From Firmicutes bacterium UBA6806 (GTDB lineage Bacteria; Bacillota; Clostridia; Peptostreptococcales; Acidaminobacteraceae): a DNA stretch of 64,000 nt. Both the position numbers and the translations under genes were made by a program. The notes under the pieces were generated by a model. The model had not been told where the DNA came from and did not search any database. It worked only from the letters and a program-made list of their open reading frames with translations. The stretch lies in NCBI GenBank assembly GCA_002452745.1, contig DKFC01000005.1, positions 19,247-83,246 on the forward strand, in the 5' to 3' direction. Shown in pieces: positions 1 through 8,218 of the stretch (positions within the stretch are counted from its first letter, which is position 1; each line of letters begins with the position of its first letter).

Positions 1-1555
1 TAAAAAGTGCATTTTTTATAACAGAGGTACAGATGCCAGCAGAAATATCGCCAACGGTCGCCCCTTCTTTTTGTGCCTGTTTAACGCGTGAATTCATAAA
101 AACAGTACATCTTGTTCCCAAATCAACTGGTTTCTTAGAAAAAAGACCCCGATTTGCAAACTCTGCAACTGGTAAATTCACTGATCCTGCAAAGGTCTCT
201 ATAAAAGAGCCACAGCCCGAAGAACAAGCTTCGTTTAGCATAATAGAGTCAATAATGCCATCGTGAACTCTCAAGCTCTTCATATCCTGTCCACCGATGT
301 CTAAAATGAAATCCACACCAGGCAGGAAATGATCTGCGGCTTTATAATGTGCCACAGTTTCAATTTCACCATAATCCAGTTTAAGAGCGGCTTTAATAAG
401 ATTTTCACCGTATCCAGTGACGGTGCTATATGCAATATAGGCATCATCAGGCAACTGTGAATTGAATTCTTTTAAAGCGGCAATGGTGGTTTTTAACGGA
501 TTTCCCTCGTTAGACCCATAGTGTGAAAAGACAAGCTCTTTGTCTTGATTTACAACAGCAACTTTAGTGGTTGTTGAACCAGCGTCAATTCCAAGGTAAA
601 GAGGTCCTTTGCATTCTGAAAGCTCTCCTCTAGTAACTTTGTGCTGATTATGGCGTTCAATAAATTGATCAAATGCCTCTTGTGATTCGAAAAGCGGTTC
701 TATCCCGTCTTTTGAGTCAGGTGACTCGCAATATATAGAAGGCATTCTGTCATATATGCAGTGAATATCTTGCAGCGATTCTTCATTTGAAGAAATTGCT
801 GCGCCCAGTGCGACAAAATACTGGGTGTTATCTAACTTTACAATGTGATTGTCATCTAAATTTAAAGTGACTTCAAATCGCTTTTTTAGTTCGGGCAAGA
901 ATGAAAGAGGCCCACCTAAGAAAGCGACATTACCCCGAATGGGTTTACCGCATGCAAGGCCGCTAATAGTCTGATTTACCACTGCTTGAAGGACAGAGGC
1001 TGCTATATCCTCTTTTGATGCGCCTTCGTTTAATAGCGGTTGCACATCCGTTTTTGCGAAGACGCCACATCGAGACGCAATCGGGTAAATTTCCTTGTGC
1101 ATGCTTGCAAGTTCATTTAATCCTGAGGCATCTGTCTTTAAAAGTGAAGACATCTGGTCGATGAACGATCCTGTTCCACCAGCACATGTCCCGTTCATTC
1201 TCTGTTCTACTGAATGTCCAAAATACATGATTTTAGCGTCTTCACCACCAAGCTCAATGGCGACATCTGTTTGTGGTGCGTATTTTTTTATGGCTCTTGA
1301 GCAGGCAACGACCTCTTGAATAAAAGAAACGCCTAAACTCTCAGCAAGGCTGAGGCCAGCCGATCCAGTTACCATAACTTTTACCTTTGCATCAGAAAAA
1401 ACGCTTTTTGCATCTTCAAATAAATTAAATACAGTGTTCTTAATATCAGAAAAATGTCGACGGTAATCCTTGAAGATGATGTTTTCTTCTTCGTCAAGGA
1501 TTATCATTTTAACCGTTGTCGACCCCACGTCCAAACCAACGTTAAGTTTGCTCAT
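1..1555 (-). CDS. 2-hydroxyacyl-CoA dehydratase activase, BadF/BcrA-type ATPase, partial
   Basis: The gene runs off the left edge; 518 codons are visible from an ATG at 1553-1555 behind a GAGGTG ribosome site. Two tandem ASKHA-fold ATPase halves are seen: the first opens with GLDVGSTTVK and has the loop NGTCAGGTGSF, the second opens with GIDAGSTTTK near residue 320 and has ACSSGCGSF. In HgdC-type activators these cysteines bind the [4Fe-4S] cluster and ATP drives one-electron transfer to a dehydratase. The tandem layout matches the long (about 1400-residue) activase family whose C-terminal half carries DUF2229 and dehydratase-like parts; that half would lie outside the window. No dehydratase subunits are visible, so the true substrate is unknown. 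Confidence 0.88.
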   Translation of the reverse strand, partial: MSKLNVGLDVGSTTVKMIILDEEENIIFKDYRRHFSDIKNTVFNLFEDAKSVFSDAKVKVMVTGSAGLSLAESLGVSFIQEVVACSRAIKKYAPQTDVAIELGGEDAKIMYFGHSVEQRMNGTCAGGTGSFIDQMSSLLKTDASGLNELASMHKEIYPIASRCGVFAKTDVQPLLNEGASKEDIAASVLQAVVNQTISGLACGKPIRGNVAFLGGPLSFLPELKKRFEVTLNLDDNHIVKLDNTQYFVALGAAISSNEESLQDIHCIYDRMPSIYCESPDSKDGIEPLFESQEAFDQFIERHNQHKVTRGELSECKGPLYLGIDAGSTTTKVAVVNQDKELVFSHYGSNEGNPLKTTIAALKEFNSQLPDDAYIAYSTVTGYGENLIKAALKLDYGEIETVAHYKAADHFLPGVDFILDIGGQDMKSLRVHDGIIDSIMLNEACSSGCGSFIETFAGSVNLPVAEFANRGLFSKKPVDLGTRCTVFMNSRVKQAQKEGATVGDISAGICTSVIKNALF

Positions 1556-1599
1556 AATTATGACACCTCGGTTTAAACAATAATATCCAAATATGAATA

Positions 1600-1745
1600 G
1601 GCCTTTTGAACAACAAAATATGAAGTTTCAAAAGGAGACAAATACTCCGAATATGCTGAAACAAATCTATGATTAGAGTATAAAATCCGTTTAAATAATC
1701 TGAAACAGACATCAAACGGAAAAGTTAGTGATTACTCACTAATTG
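1600..1745. promoter_or_regulatory. Inverted repeats upstream of the activase gene
   Basis: The AT-rich gap 1556-2112 holds no credible gene. Three perfect inverted repeats sit in it: CCTTTTGAA at 1602-1610 with its complement at 1627-1635, TCCGTTT at 1686-1692 with 1714-1720, and TTAGTGA at 1725-1731 with 1736-1742. They lie 45 to 190 bases before the activase start and could be operators or leader hairpins. No convincing -35/-10 pair was found, so the role is inference only. Confidence 0.3.
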
Positions 1746-2031
1746 ATAATAGACAAAAATATTAATAATAACAAATAAAAATAACCTAATATATATTATA
1801 GTCCTTTTTTATAATAAAGCTATTAAAAAGCGGTTAAATAATAAAAACTTAATAAATTTGGTAAAAGAAACAATTAATAACGTCAAAACTACTATTAATA
1901 CATATTAATTCAAAAAAAATGCCCTATTTGGATTTATAATTAAGGTAATTGTCTAATGAGAAGATTATGGCAAGAAAAGTGGGCATAAAAATTGCATAAG
2001 TATAAATGTTCGTGTTTGAAAATTAATATCA

Positions 2032-2064
2032 TAAAAAGACGCACTATTTTGGGTGCGCCTTTAA
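2032..2064 (-). terminator. Intrinsic terminator after the response regulator gene
   Basis: On the minus strand the arms GGCGCAC (2053-2059) and GTGCGTC (2038-2044) pair with one G-U and are followed by a run of five T. It sits about 50 bases past the stop of the response regulator gene. Confidence 0.7.
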
Positions 2065-2112
2065 ATCTTTAATTAAATATGCGTAAGGTCTATTCTGACT
2101 ACCGTAAACGGA

Positions 2113-2931
2113 TTATTTTACCTTGTCCTCTACTCGCTTGGCTAGAACAGAAATCGCATTTTCTTTTGGATCAACTTCATTTGGTAGACTAATAAGATCA
2201 AATGTAATACTGGAATCTTTGATACTATATGAAATCATGAAGGCATCAATTAGTTTTGAAAAGGCATCGACAACTTCCTGTTTTTGTTCCAGTTTATGCT
2301 TAGGCATGATAATCACAGCACCGTTTGAACTATATGAATAGAGTTCATCATCCACAGAAATGTAACTCCCGATATAGTGCGTAAAGGATTTTAGAATAGC
2401 TAAATCCTTTATGCCAATATCATCAGAGCTTTCATTATCAGGATGATATAAAACAAATAGACCAATTAAAAGTTCATAACCTTCTCGTATAGCCTTTTTT
2501 ACAGCATTGTAGATTGCTTGATCTACAGCTTTAGGAGACGTATTTGGTATGGCTTTAGATGTTTCGATAGCATTTATATGATAAATGAGTTTTTGCCTCA
2601 AATATTCATCAGCAAAGGGTTTCAAGACGTAGTCGTTTGCGCCTACCTTTATACCTTTGACAAATGATCTTCTCGTATTTTGTGCGGTGACAATACAAAT
2701 GACTAAATCCTTTTTCATCTGTAAGATATGATTTATGAGTTCATACCCATCTTCTGAACCCAATTTTATATCTATAATGACGAGGTCGAATTCTTTGTCT
2801 GGCGATGAAATTCGGTTAATTGTCTCCATTGTAGTGGTAGCTGTACTAATATCGACATTGATGCCTTCTAATATTTTCCTAATGCGATATGAAGTTGTTG
2901 TGTTAATATCAACAACTAGAATCCCAACCAT
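2113..2931 (-). CDS. Response regulator with degenerate GGDEF-like C-terminal domain
   Basis: Residues 1-120 form a receiver (REC) domain: predicted phosphoacceptor D54 in LVIIDIKLG, T82, and K104 in the VLKPF motif. Residues about 135-270 align in pattern with a nucleotide-cyclase (GGDEF) fold, but at the place of the signature the protein reads YSYSSNGAVIIMP, so the catalytic GGDEF residues are lost and cyclase activity is unlikely. No DNA-binding domain is seen. The start ATG follows GGGGAGG. There is no histidine kinase next to it; the partner is probably encoded elsewhere. The C-terminal assignment is my reading of pattern, not a profile match. Confidence 0.75.
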   Translation of the reverse strand: MVGILVVDINTTTSYRIRKILEGINVDISTATTTMETINRISSPDKEFDLVIIDIKLGSEDGYELINHILQMKKDLVICIVTAQNTRRSFVKGIKVGANDYVLKPFADEYLRQKLIYHINAIETSKAIPNTSPKAVDQAIYNAVKKAIREGYELLIGLFVLYHPDNESSDDIGIKDLAILKSFTHYIGSYISVDDELYSYSSNGAVIIMPKHKLEQKQEVVDAFSKLIDAFMISYSIKDSSITFDLISLPNEVDPKENAISVLAKRVEDKVK

Positions 2932-2983
2932 TTAATTTCCTCCCCTAAGCCGATACAAATTCACTTGGATTTTTGCATCGGAA

Positions 2984-4120
2984 TCACTGTTTTTTGGATT
3001 TTCTTCTAACTCGGATGTATTTTTCTTCAAGGCCATCATAGCCCTTTGTATAGAGTTTCTTTTGAATATCATCTTCAATCAGAGTTTTAATCAAAACCAG
3101 TACTGGAACGCCTAAGAACATGCCGACAACACCAAAAGTAGCACCGCCAATTGTCACCGCTAAAATAATCCAGAAAGCGCTGACCCCCACTGAATCCCCA
3201 AGAATCATAGGGCCAATTACCCAGCCATCGAGCTGCTGTATAATGAGTATAATTAGCAGTATCCACAAGACGTTGACAGGTGTACTAGGTGAACCAATAT
3301 AGGTTATAATGGCAGCTGGTACAGCCCCTAAAAAAGGTCCAAAGTATGGAATCATGTTGGTAATGCCAATGATAATTGCAATGAGCAACTTAAATTCAAA
3401 ATTGAAAACAGACAATACCACGAAGGACAATAATCCAATGATGAAACTGTCCATGAGTTTTCCGATGACAAAATCCTTAAAAATAGAGTGTGCTTTTCTG
3501 GAAGTGTTCATCAGCCAATTTGAAATGTGATCGTCAAAGTATGCAAAAATCAAACGTTTGAACCTTGCAGCCAAGTCGTTTTTCTCCGCTAGCATATAGA
3601 TTGAGATAATCAATGCTACAATAAAAGAAATAAGACCTGATGTAATCTTTTGAATTTCATTGACCAATAACAAGACCGCTGTTCCAGTGGCATTCGTTAA
3701 TTTTTGGAGCATTGGCGTCAATGCATTTATGATGCTCTGCTGGATTTCATTTAAATAGATGTTGTTGAAATCTTGATTGAAAATGTCTTCTAAATTAATA
3801 TCGACATTTCCTATGGCATTTATTAGTATGCTGACGGTTTCTATAATTCTAGGAACCACTAGTGCGCCAAATAGCACAATAATAGAAATAAAAATCGCAA
3901 AGGTTATCACAATGGCCAAAATGCGATTTAGTTTGAATTTTTTTTCAAAGTATCTGACGGTATAATCTAGAATATAGGCAATTATAAAGGCGTATATCAC
4001 CGGTTTAATTCCCTGTACAATCATACCCCAGACAGGTGTTTTCGTTAAAAATAGGAAAACAATGGTGGCGATTGCCACGAGTCTTGCAAAAAAAGCGATG
4101 TTCCAATCCTTGAAATTCAT
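2984..4120 (-). CDS. AI-2E family transporter (UPF0118 permease)
   Basis: A 378-residue polytopic membrane protein with about eight hydrophobic segments, two near the N-terminus (residues 10-50), one at 55-85, one at 150-172 and a dense group from about 215 to 350. The central soluble stretch and the closing run PYFGPFLGAVPAAI and LGVPVLVLIKTL are characteristic of PF01594 (TqsA/YdbI/YtvI). Family members have been linked to export of autoinducer 2, sodium or other small solutes; the substrate cannot be told here. The start ATG follows GAGGTG. The gene lies 50 bases upstream of the response regulator on the same strand and may be co-transcribed. Confidence 0.85.
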   Translation of the reverse strand: MNFKDWNIAFFARLVAIATIVFLFLTKTPVWGMIVQGIKPVIYAFIIAYILDYTVRYFEKKFKLNRILAIVITFAIFISIIVLFGALVVPRIIETVSILINAIGNVDINLEDIFNQDFNNIYLNEIQQSIINALTPMLQKLTNATGTAVLLLVNEIQKITSGLISFIVALIISIYMLAEKNDLAARFKRLIFAYFDDHISNWLMNTSRKAHSIFKDFVIGKLMDSFIIGLLSFVVLSVFNFEFKLLIAIIIGITNMIPYFGPFLGAVPAAIITYIGSPSTPVNVLWILLIILIIQQLDGWVIGPMILGDSVGVSAFWIILAVTIGGATFGVVGMFLGVPVLVLIKTLIEDDIQKKLYTKGYDGLEEKYIRVRRKSKKQ

Positions 4121-4234
4121 TTAGCACCTCAATTGTTATGGTTATATTATTAATATACCACATAAAGATGTGAATATGCTTAAATTTGAACTAGAAATAC
4201 ATTACAACTAGATGACAGGTCTCAAATAACCAGA

Positions 4235-4267
4235 AAAGGTTTACGTAATAATATTACGTAAACCTTT
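4235..4267 (-). terminator. Long palindromic terminator after deoC
   Basis: Two perfect 16-base arms (4235-4250 and 4252-4267) separated by one base, starting AAAGGTTTACG. It lies 28 bases past the deoC stop. The arms end in A/T runs on both sides, so it may work in both directions. Confidence 0.7.
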
Positions 4268-4294
4268 CGTATAGTCCCTTATAAAATCTGGTGA

Positions 4295-4963
4295 CTAATA
4301 GTCAGAATTTGAATCGGTTGCGCCAGTGACAATTGCAACTGATGATGATGCGCCAATTCTAGTTGCGCCTGCGTCTACCATTTTCTTTGCAGTGTCATAA
4401 TCTCTGACAGCACCAGATGCCTTTACTTCAAGTGCATTTCCCACAACAGATTTCATCAGCTTAACATCAGCTTCGGTAGCACCACCTGTGCTGAAACCCG
4501 TTGATGTTTTTACAAACTGTGCCCCAGCAGCTTTGGAAATCTCACAAGCCTTAATCTTTTCGGCTTCTGTTAACAGACATGTTTCAATAATAACTTTCAA
4601 AATAGCATTGCCCTTTATAGCTGAAACCACTGCTTCAATATCCTTTTGAACATAGTCGTATTTTCCATCTTTTAAAGCTGAAACATTGATAACCATGTCT
4701 ATTTCATTTGCACCGTCTTCAACTGCTTTTTTTGCTTCAAGTGCTTTGAGTTCAGTTGTGCTAGCGCCTAGAGGAAATCCAATAACTGAAGTGACTTTCA
4801 CATCACTTCCCTTTAGTTCATCTGCTACAAGTGATACAAAATAAGGGTTGACGCAGACAGAAAAGAAGTTATATTCTCTTGCTTCAGCACAGACTTTGAT
4901 AACATCCTTATCAGTGGTATCAGGTTTTAAGATCGTATGATCAATATACTTAGCCAAATTCAT
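4295..4963 (-). CDS. deoC: Deoxyribose-phosphate aldolase
   Basis: Cleaves 2-deoxyribose 5-phosphate to glyceraldehyde 3-phosphate and acetaldehyde in nucleoside breakdown. It has the normal 222-residue length and the class I aldolase TIM-barrel landmarks: YIDHTILKPD near the N-terminus, KVIIETCLL, the region FVKTSTGF that carries the Schiff-base lysine, and VKASGAVRD with the second active-site lysine. The start ATG follows GAGGTG. It stands alone between two terminated units, but a purine-salvage gene (hpt) lies just upstream and a nucleoside-uptake operon lies 20 kb away, which fits growth on nucleosides. Confidence 0.95.
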   Translation of the reverse strand: MNLAKYIDHTILKPDTTDKDVIKVCAEAREYNFFSVCVNPYFVSLVADELKGSDVKVTSVIGFPLGASTTELKALEAKKAVEDGANEIDMVINVSALKDGKYDYVQKDIEAVVSAIKGNAILKVIIETCLLTEAEKIKACEISKAAGAQFVKTSTGFSTGGATEADVKLMKSVVGNALEVKASGAVRDYDTAKKMVDAGATRIGASSSVAIVTGATDSNSDY

Positions 4964-5097
4964 AATTTCACCTCATTGAGTTTGTATTAGGGATAGGGGC
5001 TTCATAAGATATATACAGTTTATGAAGTCAAGTTAATCATATAAGTTTCGCGGATAAAGGTCAAATAGAATCCTTGAAATTTATAAGAATTATACAA

Positions 5098-5637
5098 CTA
5101 TTTTGTATACACAGACTCTTTAAGTGAGGCAATAAAAGGCAGATTACGATATTTTTCAGCGTAGTCAATGCCATATCCTACGATAAACTCATCGGGAATT
5201 CTGTAACCGATGTATTTGACGTCAATATTTGCAATTCTTCGTTCTGGTTTGTCAAGCAATGTACAAATTTCAAGACTTCTAGGGTTTCTGGATCTAAAGT
5301 TTTCAATTAAGTATTTAAGGGTTAATCCTGTATCTATGATGTCTTCAACAATAATGACGTCTTTTCCCTCAATACTATAGTCTAAATCCTTGAGTATTTT
5401 CACAACACCAGAAGACTCTGTGGAATGTCCATAACTGGAAGCTGCAATAAAGTCTATTTGAATTGGGAAAGAAATTTCTCTCATCAAATCGCACATGAAG
5501 ACATTGGCACCTTTGAGGACACCTATTAATAAAAGATCCTTACCCATGTAATCTTCGTTAATCTGTGACGCAATTTCTTTGACCTTATTTCTCAAATCCT
5601 CTTCACTGAAAAGAACATCTTTAACATCATTAATCAT
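5098..5637 (-). CDS. hpt: Hypoxanthine phosphoribosyltransferase
   Basis: Makes IMP (and often GMP) from hypoxanthine or guanine and PRPP. The PRPP-binding motif VIIVEDIIDTGLTL and the IGVLKGANVFM loop are clear, as is DFIAASSYG. I place the start at the ATG at 5635-5637 because it follows AAGGAG by six bases; the frame stays open upstream for 33 more codons but that stretch has no ribosome site and does not resemble the family. The resulting 179 residues are the normal size. Its stop is followed by the deoC region; the FHA gene upstream ends 95 bases before it. Confidence 0.93.
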   Translation of the reverse strand: MINDVKDVLFSEEDLRNKVKEIASQINEDYMGKDLLLIGVLKGANVFMCDLMREISFPIQIDFIAASSYGHSTESSGVVKILKDLDYSIEGKDVIIVEDIIDTGLTLKYLIENFRSRNPRSLEICTLLDKPERRIANIDVKYIGYRIPDEFIVGYGIDYAEKYRNLPFIASLKESVYTK

Positions 5638-5732
5638 ATTATACTCCTTATTTCCTGTTATTTTGCATCTGTGACTTATCACTTTAACATGATAACATAA
5701 AAGGCAGCATAAATCCCCTATATTTGAATAAA

Positions 5733-6686
5733 TCATATCAAAAATACAAATTCACAATCTCCAATTTGAATTACTTCACCATGATGAATTTCTGTACGGT
5801 GTTCGAGGAGGCAACTATTAATTTTAGTGCCATTTGTAGAGCTGAGATCTTCTAGAAAATAGCGAGTGCCGACATGACAGATTCGCGCATGTTCCCGACT
5901 GACAGAGGGATGATTCAGAAGGACATCGCAGTTTTCCTCTCTTCCAATGAGCACTTCGTCATAGTATAAGCTGTACTGAAGCGATGGATCTGACCTAGAA
6001 ATTAGCAGAGGACATCTTTTGATATACGAAGTCCTAGAAGTCAACTTAATGGGTTTGCTAATTGCTTCAGGCTTTTTTTGACGTGTCTTGGATGTGATGA
6101 AATCTTTTACAAGACTGCTATTAAATCCAACACTTGGCTTTGGCTGAGTGGTTGGTGTTGATTTGATTGACTCAGTGCCCTTCAGGGCTTTGAGAAGAAT
6201 TTCAGGCGAAAAACTACTCTCCAGCAAATAAGGAATCAACCGATTGACATCAGGGGTGTCAAAACTTTCTATGAGGCAACCGCGTATAATACGGAGCAGA
6301 TTTGCCTTCCAGCTTATGCCTTTCGTCTCTATTGGCATGTATGCCCATGAAACCAAGTTGTCTTCAGGATTTAAAAATATAAATGACTCATCAAATATAA
6401 GCCCCGCTGGTGTGAGCATATACTGCTCTAATATTGATTCGAGTGTGATTATACTCTCCAGTATTCGAATGACTTTCTTAGAGTCCATCTTATGGTCTGA
6501 TATATAGTTTTTTAAAGATAGACCTCTCCTATGACTTACGTCATAGGAGAGGCTGAGCAAGTCTCCTTCACTCAGTGTGGTTACTAAAGGAAGGAGACTT
6601 GACAATTGAATGTTTTGATGCATTGCATATGCAATATCATCAAAAACGAATTCATGAAGTTTAGTTGAGATGACCGATTGATTCAT
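5733..6686 (-). CDS. DUF6382/FHA-domain protein of the Tad locus
   Basis: The N-terminal 160 residues match in layout the DUF6382 domain that precedes FHA domains in Firmicute Tad loci. A linker rich in Thr, Pro and Lys follows, then an FHA domain (about residues 235-317) with the core motifs IGREENCDV, HPSVSREHARI and LEDLSSTNGTKIN, which would bind phosphothreonine peptides. Two adjacent ATGs follow AGAGG; the second (6684-6686) has the better spacing. It is the last gene of the tad-like run and may couple assembly to a Ser/Thr kinase, though none is encoded nearby. Confidence 0.82.
   Translation of the reverse strand: MNQSVISTKLHEFVFDDIAYAMHQNIQLSSLLPLVTTLSEGDLLSLSYDVSHRRGLSLKNYISDHKMDSKKVIRILESIITLESILEQYMLTPAGLIFDESFIFLNPEDNLVSWAYMPIETKGISWKANLLRIIRGCLIESFDTPDVNRLIPYLLESSFSPEILLKALKGTESIKSTPTTQPKPSVGFNSSLVKDFITSKTRQKKPEAISKPIKLTSRTSYIKRCPLLISRSDPSLQYSLYYDEVLIGREENCDVLLNHPSVSREHARICHVGTRYFLEDLSSTNGTKINSCLLEHRTEIHHGEVIQIGDCEFVFLI
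6523..6552. repeat. Perfect 13-bp inverted repeat inside the FHA gene
   Basis: CCTCTCCTATGAC at 6523-6535 is repeated in inverted form at 6540-6552 with a TTAC loop. It sits in codons for the early part of the DUF6382 domain and has no T tract after it on either strand. Confidence 0.6.
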
Positions 6687-6736
6687 CATAATCCTCTTTG
6701 CTTATAAATCGTGAGTATGTTAGTTTCAGATTTTTG

Positions 6737-6937
6737 TTATACATTTTCAGGCAACTTAGATGAAATCTTGCTAAAATAGTCTGTTATAAAGGTTTTAAAA
6801 GCAATAGCAAGGCCTACTAAGACAGCAACGAGAATAATCATTTCAATAGTCCCTAGCCCTCTTTCCTCTTGGATAAATCTTTTTTGTAGAGCACTGTAAA
6901 CGCGTTTTGGCAACAGCGGCATAAATGATGACAACAT
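6737..6937 (-). CDS. Flp1-like type IVb pilin precursor
   Basis: A 66-residue protein with a short basic leader, the prepilin cleavage context ERG-LGTIE (Glu at +5 after the Gly), and a single hydrophobic helix MIILVAVLVGLAIAF. This is the Flp1-like pattern seen for the small pilin or pseudopilin in Tad loci of Gram-positive bacteria. After cleavage by a prepilin peptidase the mature subunit would be about 40 residues. The ATG follows AAGGAG by nine bases. No prepilin peptidase gene is visible in the window, so processing must rely on one encoded elsewhere. Confidence 0.82.
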   Translation of the reverse strand: MLSSFMPLLPKRVYSALQKRFIQEERGLGTIEMIILVAVLVGLAIAFKTFITDYFSKISSKLPENV

Positions 6938-6953
6938 AAATTATGTCTCCTTT

Positions 6954-7466
6954 CTATAAATTTATAACAATGGGTGATACAATCACCACAATGATACTTA
7001 GCAATGATAACATCAATAGAAAAGTCAGGTAGATTCCAACTTTTTCTGACTTAATCTTCACAAGTTGCAGTTTGTTTTGCCACAACTCATCATGGTATCG
7101 CTCAAGTGCAGTATAGGTGTTCTCACTTCCAGTCAGATAATTTTGATTGACCAGGCGAGATAATTTCCAGATTTCATGCGAATTGCATTCAACTGAAAAC
7201 AGATTCAGTGCTTGAATAGAGGATGCCTGTTTTATGAGAGATTCATTAAGTGACATATAGCTGTGCTGGGATGCATTACTCTGGATAGCCAACCGAAGTG
7301 CTTTTTCAATTGTCATATCACAACTCATATTTAAAAGGATTTCCTGAATAAACTCTGGTAGAGCATGTTCAAAGGGATGAGGTTCTTTTTTCTTTAACTT
7401 TATTTGTATCAGGAGAGCATCTAATTTTTCATTATAATTTTGGAGATTACCCTTGTTTTTTTTCAT
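6954..7466 (-). CDS. Short TadC-like inner-membrane assembly protein
   Basis: 170 residues: a soluble, mostly helical first part (about 1-145) with PEFIQEILLNMSCDMTIEKAL, the pattern of the first helical unit of T2SSF/TadC domains, and one C-terminal membrane segment (about 147-169). Typical TadC proteins are near 300 residues with three membrane segments, so this is a strongly reduced version. It lies directly between the TadB-like and pilin genes, has a GGGGAGGG ribosome site, and by position is the second platform subunit. The family assignment rests on context and general pattern. Confidence 0.65.
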   Translation of the reverse strand: MKKNKGNLQNYNEKLDALLIQIKLKKKEPHPFEHALPEFIQEILLNMSCDMTIEKALRLAIQSNASQHSYMSLNESLIKQASSIQALNLFSVECNSHEIWKLSRLVNQNYLTGSENTYTALERYHDELWQNKLQLVKIKSEKVGIYLTFLLMLSLLSIIVVIVSPIVINL

Positions 7467-7483
7467 TTTATCCCTCCCCTAAC

Positions 7484-8218
7484 CTAAAAATCTATATTTG
7501 TAATCTTAGTTGAGATAACCTTCATAAAAATGACCATTAAAAAGGAAACTGTCATGATGATATTGCCAAGTAGCGTCGTGTACATGACATCCATATAACC
7601 AGGGGACATATCTTTTATCATAAAGATAATAACCATAGGCGCTAAACACAAGATGCGCTGTTCTGCCTTCTTTTGAAAGAGAATGGTGTTGATTTCCTCA
7701 AGTGTCTTTTGCTTGATATGGAGTTTATCAAGTGTGATACTGACAATAAAGGACTGATTTGCCCCTGTGGACATACTTTGACATAGAATATTGCTGAATT
7801 GCTGTGTCTCTTTAACCGGAAAGACATCATATAAAACCTTCAAGACTTGTTCTCGAGATAGATTCATTCGAATGGCTTTGATGATTTTCTCAAAGCCGTT
7901 GGAAATATGTTTATCAAATTTTGAAAAAGTATCTTTTTCATAGGATAAGATGGCATGTTCAAAAGTCATTCCCGTCGAGAGGTTTGAATTGATGTAGTTT
8001 AGGAATTCTGTTAAGTATCTACGATAATCTTGTGTTAGGCTTCTATTATAAAGTGAGGTAAAGAGCATCATTAAAGCGATAACTACAATAGGGAGTATGC
8101 AAATCAAGAGAGAGTCATAAAATGATAAAATTCCTAAAATATAGAATGCCAGATCAAAAAAAATATGTGCCCAGTCGAAGTTGTCCAATTTTAGTTTATT
8201 GATTTTTAACGCCTTCAT
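7484..8218 (-). CDS. TadB-like platform protein (T2SSF family)
   Basis: 244 residues with two hydrophobic segments near the N-terminus (about 15-60) and two near the C-terminus (about 190-235) around a helical cytoplasmic region containing YLNSN-type features such as EFLNYINSNLSTGMTFEHAI. This is the arrangement of T2SSF-domain platform proteins that pair with a TadA ATPase to extrude or retract pilins. Its ATG overlaps the tadA stop by four bases (ATGA), so the two are translationally coupled. AGGAGG precedes the start. Confidence 0.78.
   Translation of the reverse strand: MKALKINKLKLDNFDWAHIFFDLAFYILGILSFYDSLLICILPIVVIALMMLFTSLYNRSLTQDYRRYLTEFLNYINSNLSTGMTFEHAILSYEKDTFSKFDKHISNGFEKIIKAIRMNLSREQVLKVLYDVFPVKETQQFSNILCQSMSTGANQSFIVSITLDKLHIKQKTLEEINTILFQKKAEQRILCLAPMVIIFMIKDMSPGYMDVMYTTLLGNIIMTVSFLMVIFMKVISTKITNIDF

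Noticed and set aside
33..1319. Plus-strand open frames opposite the activase gene
   Set aside because: They are shadows of the long minus-strand frame, have no ribosome sites and no family resemblance.
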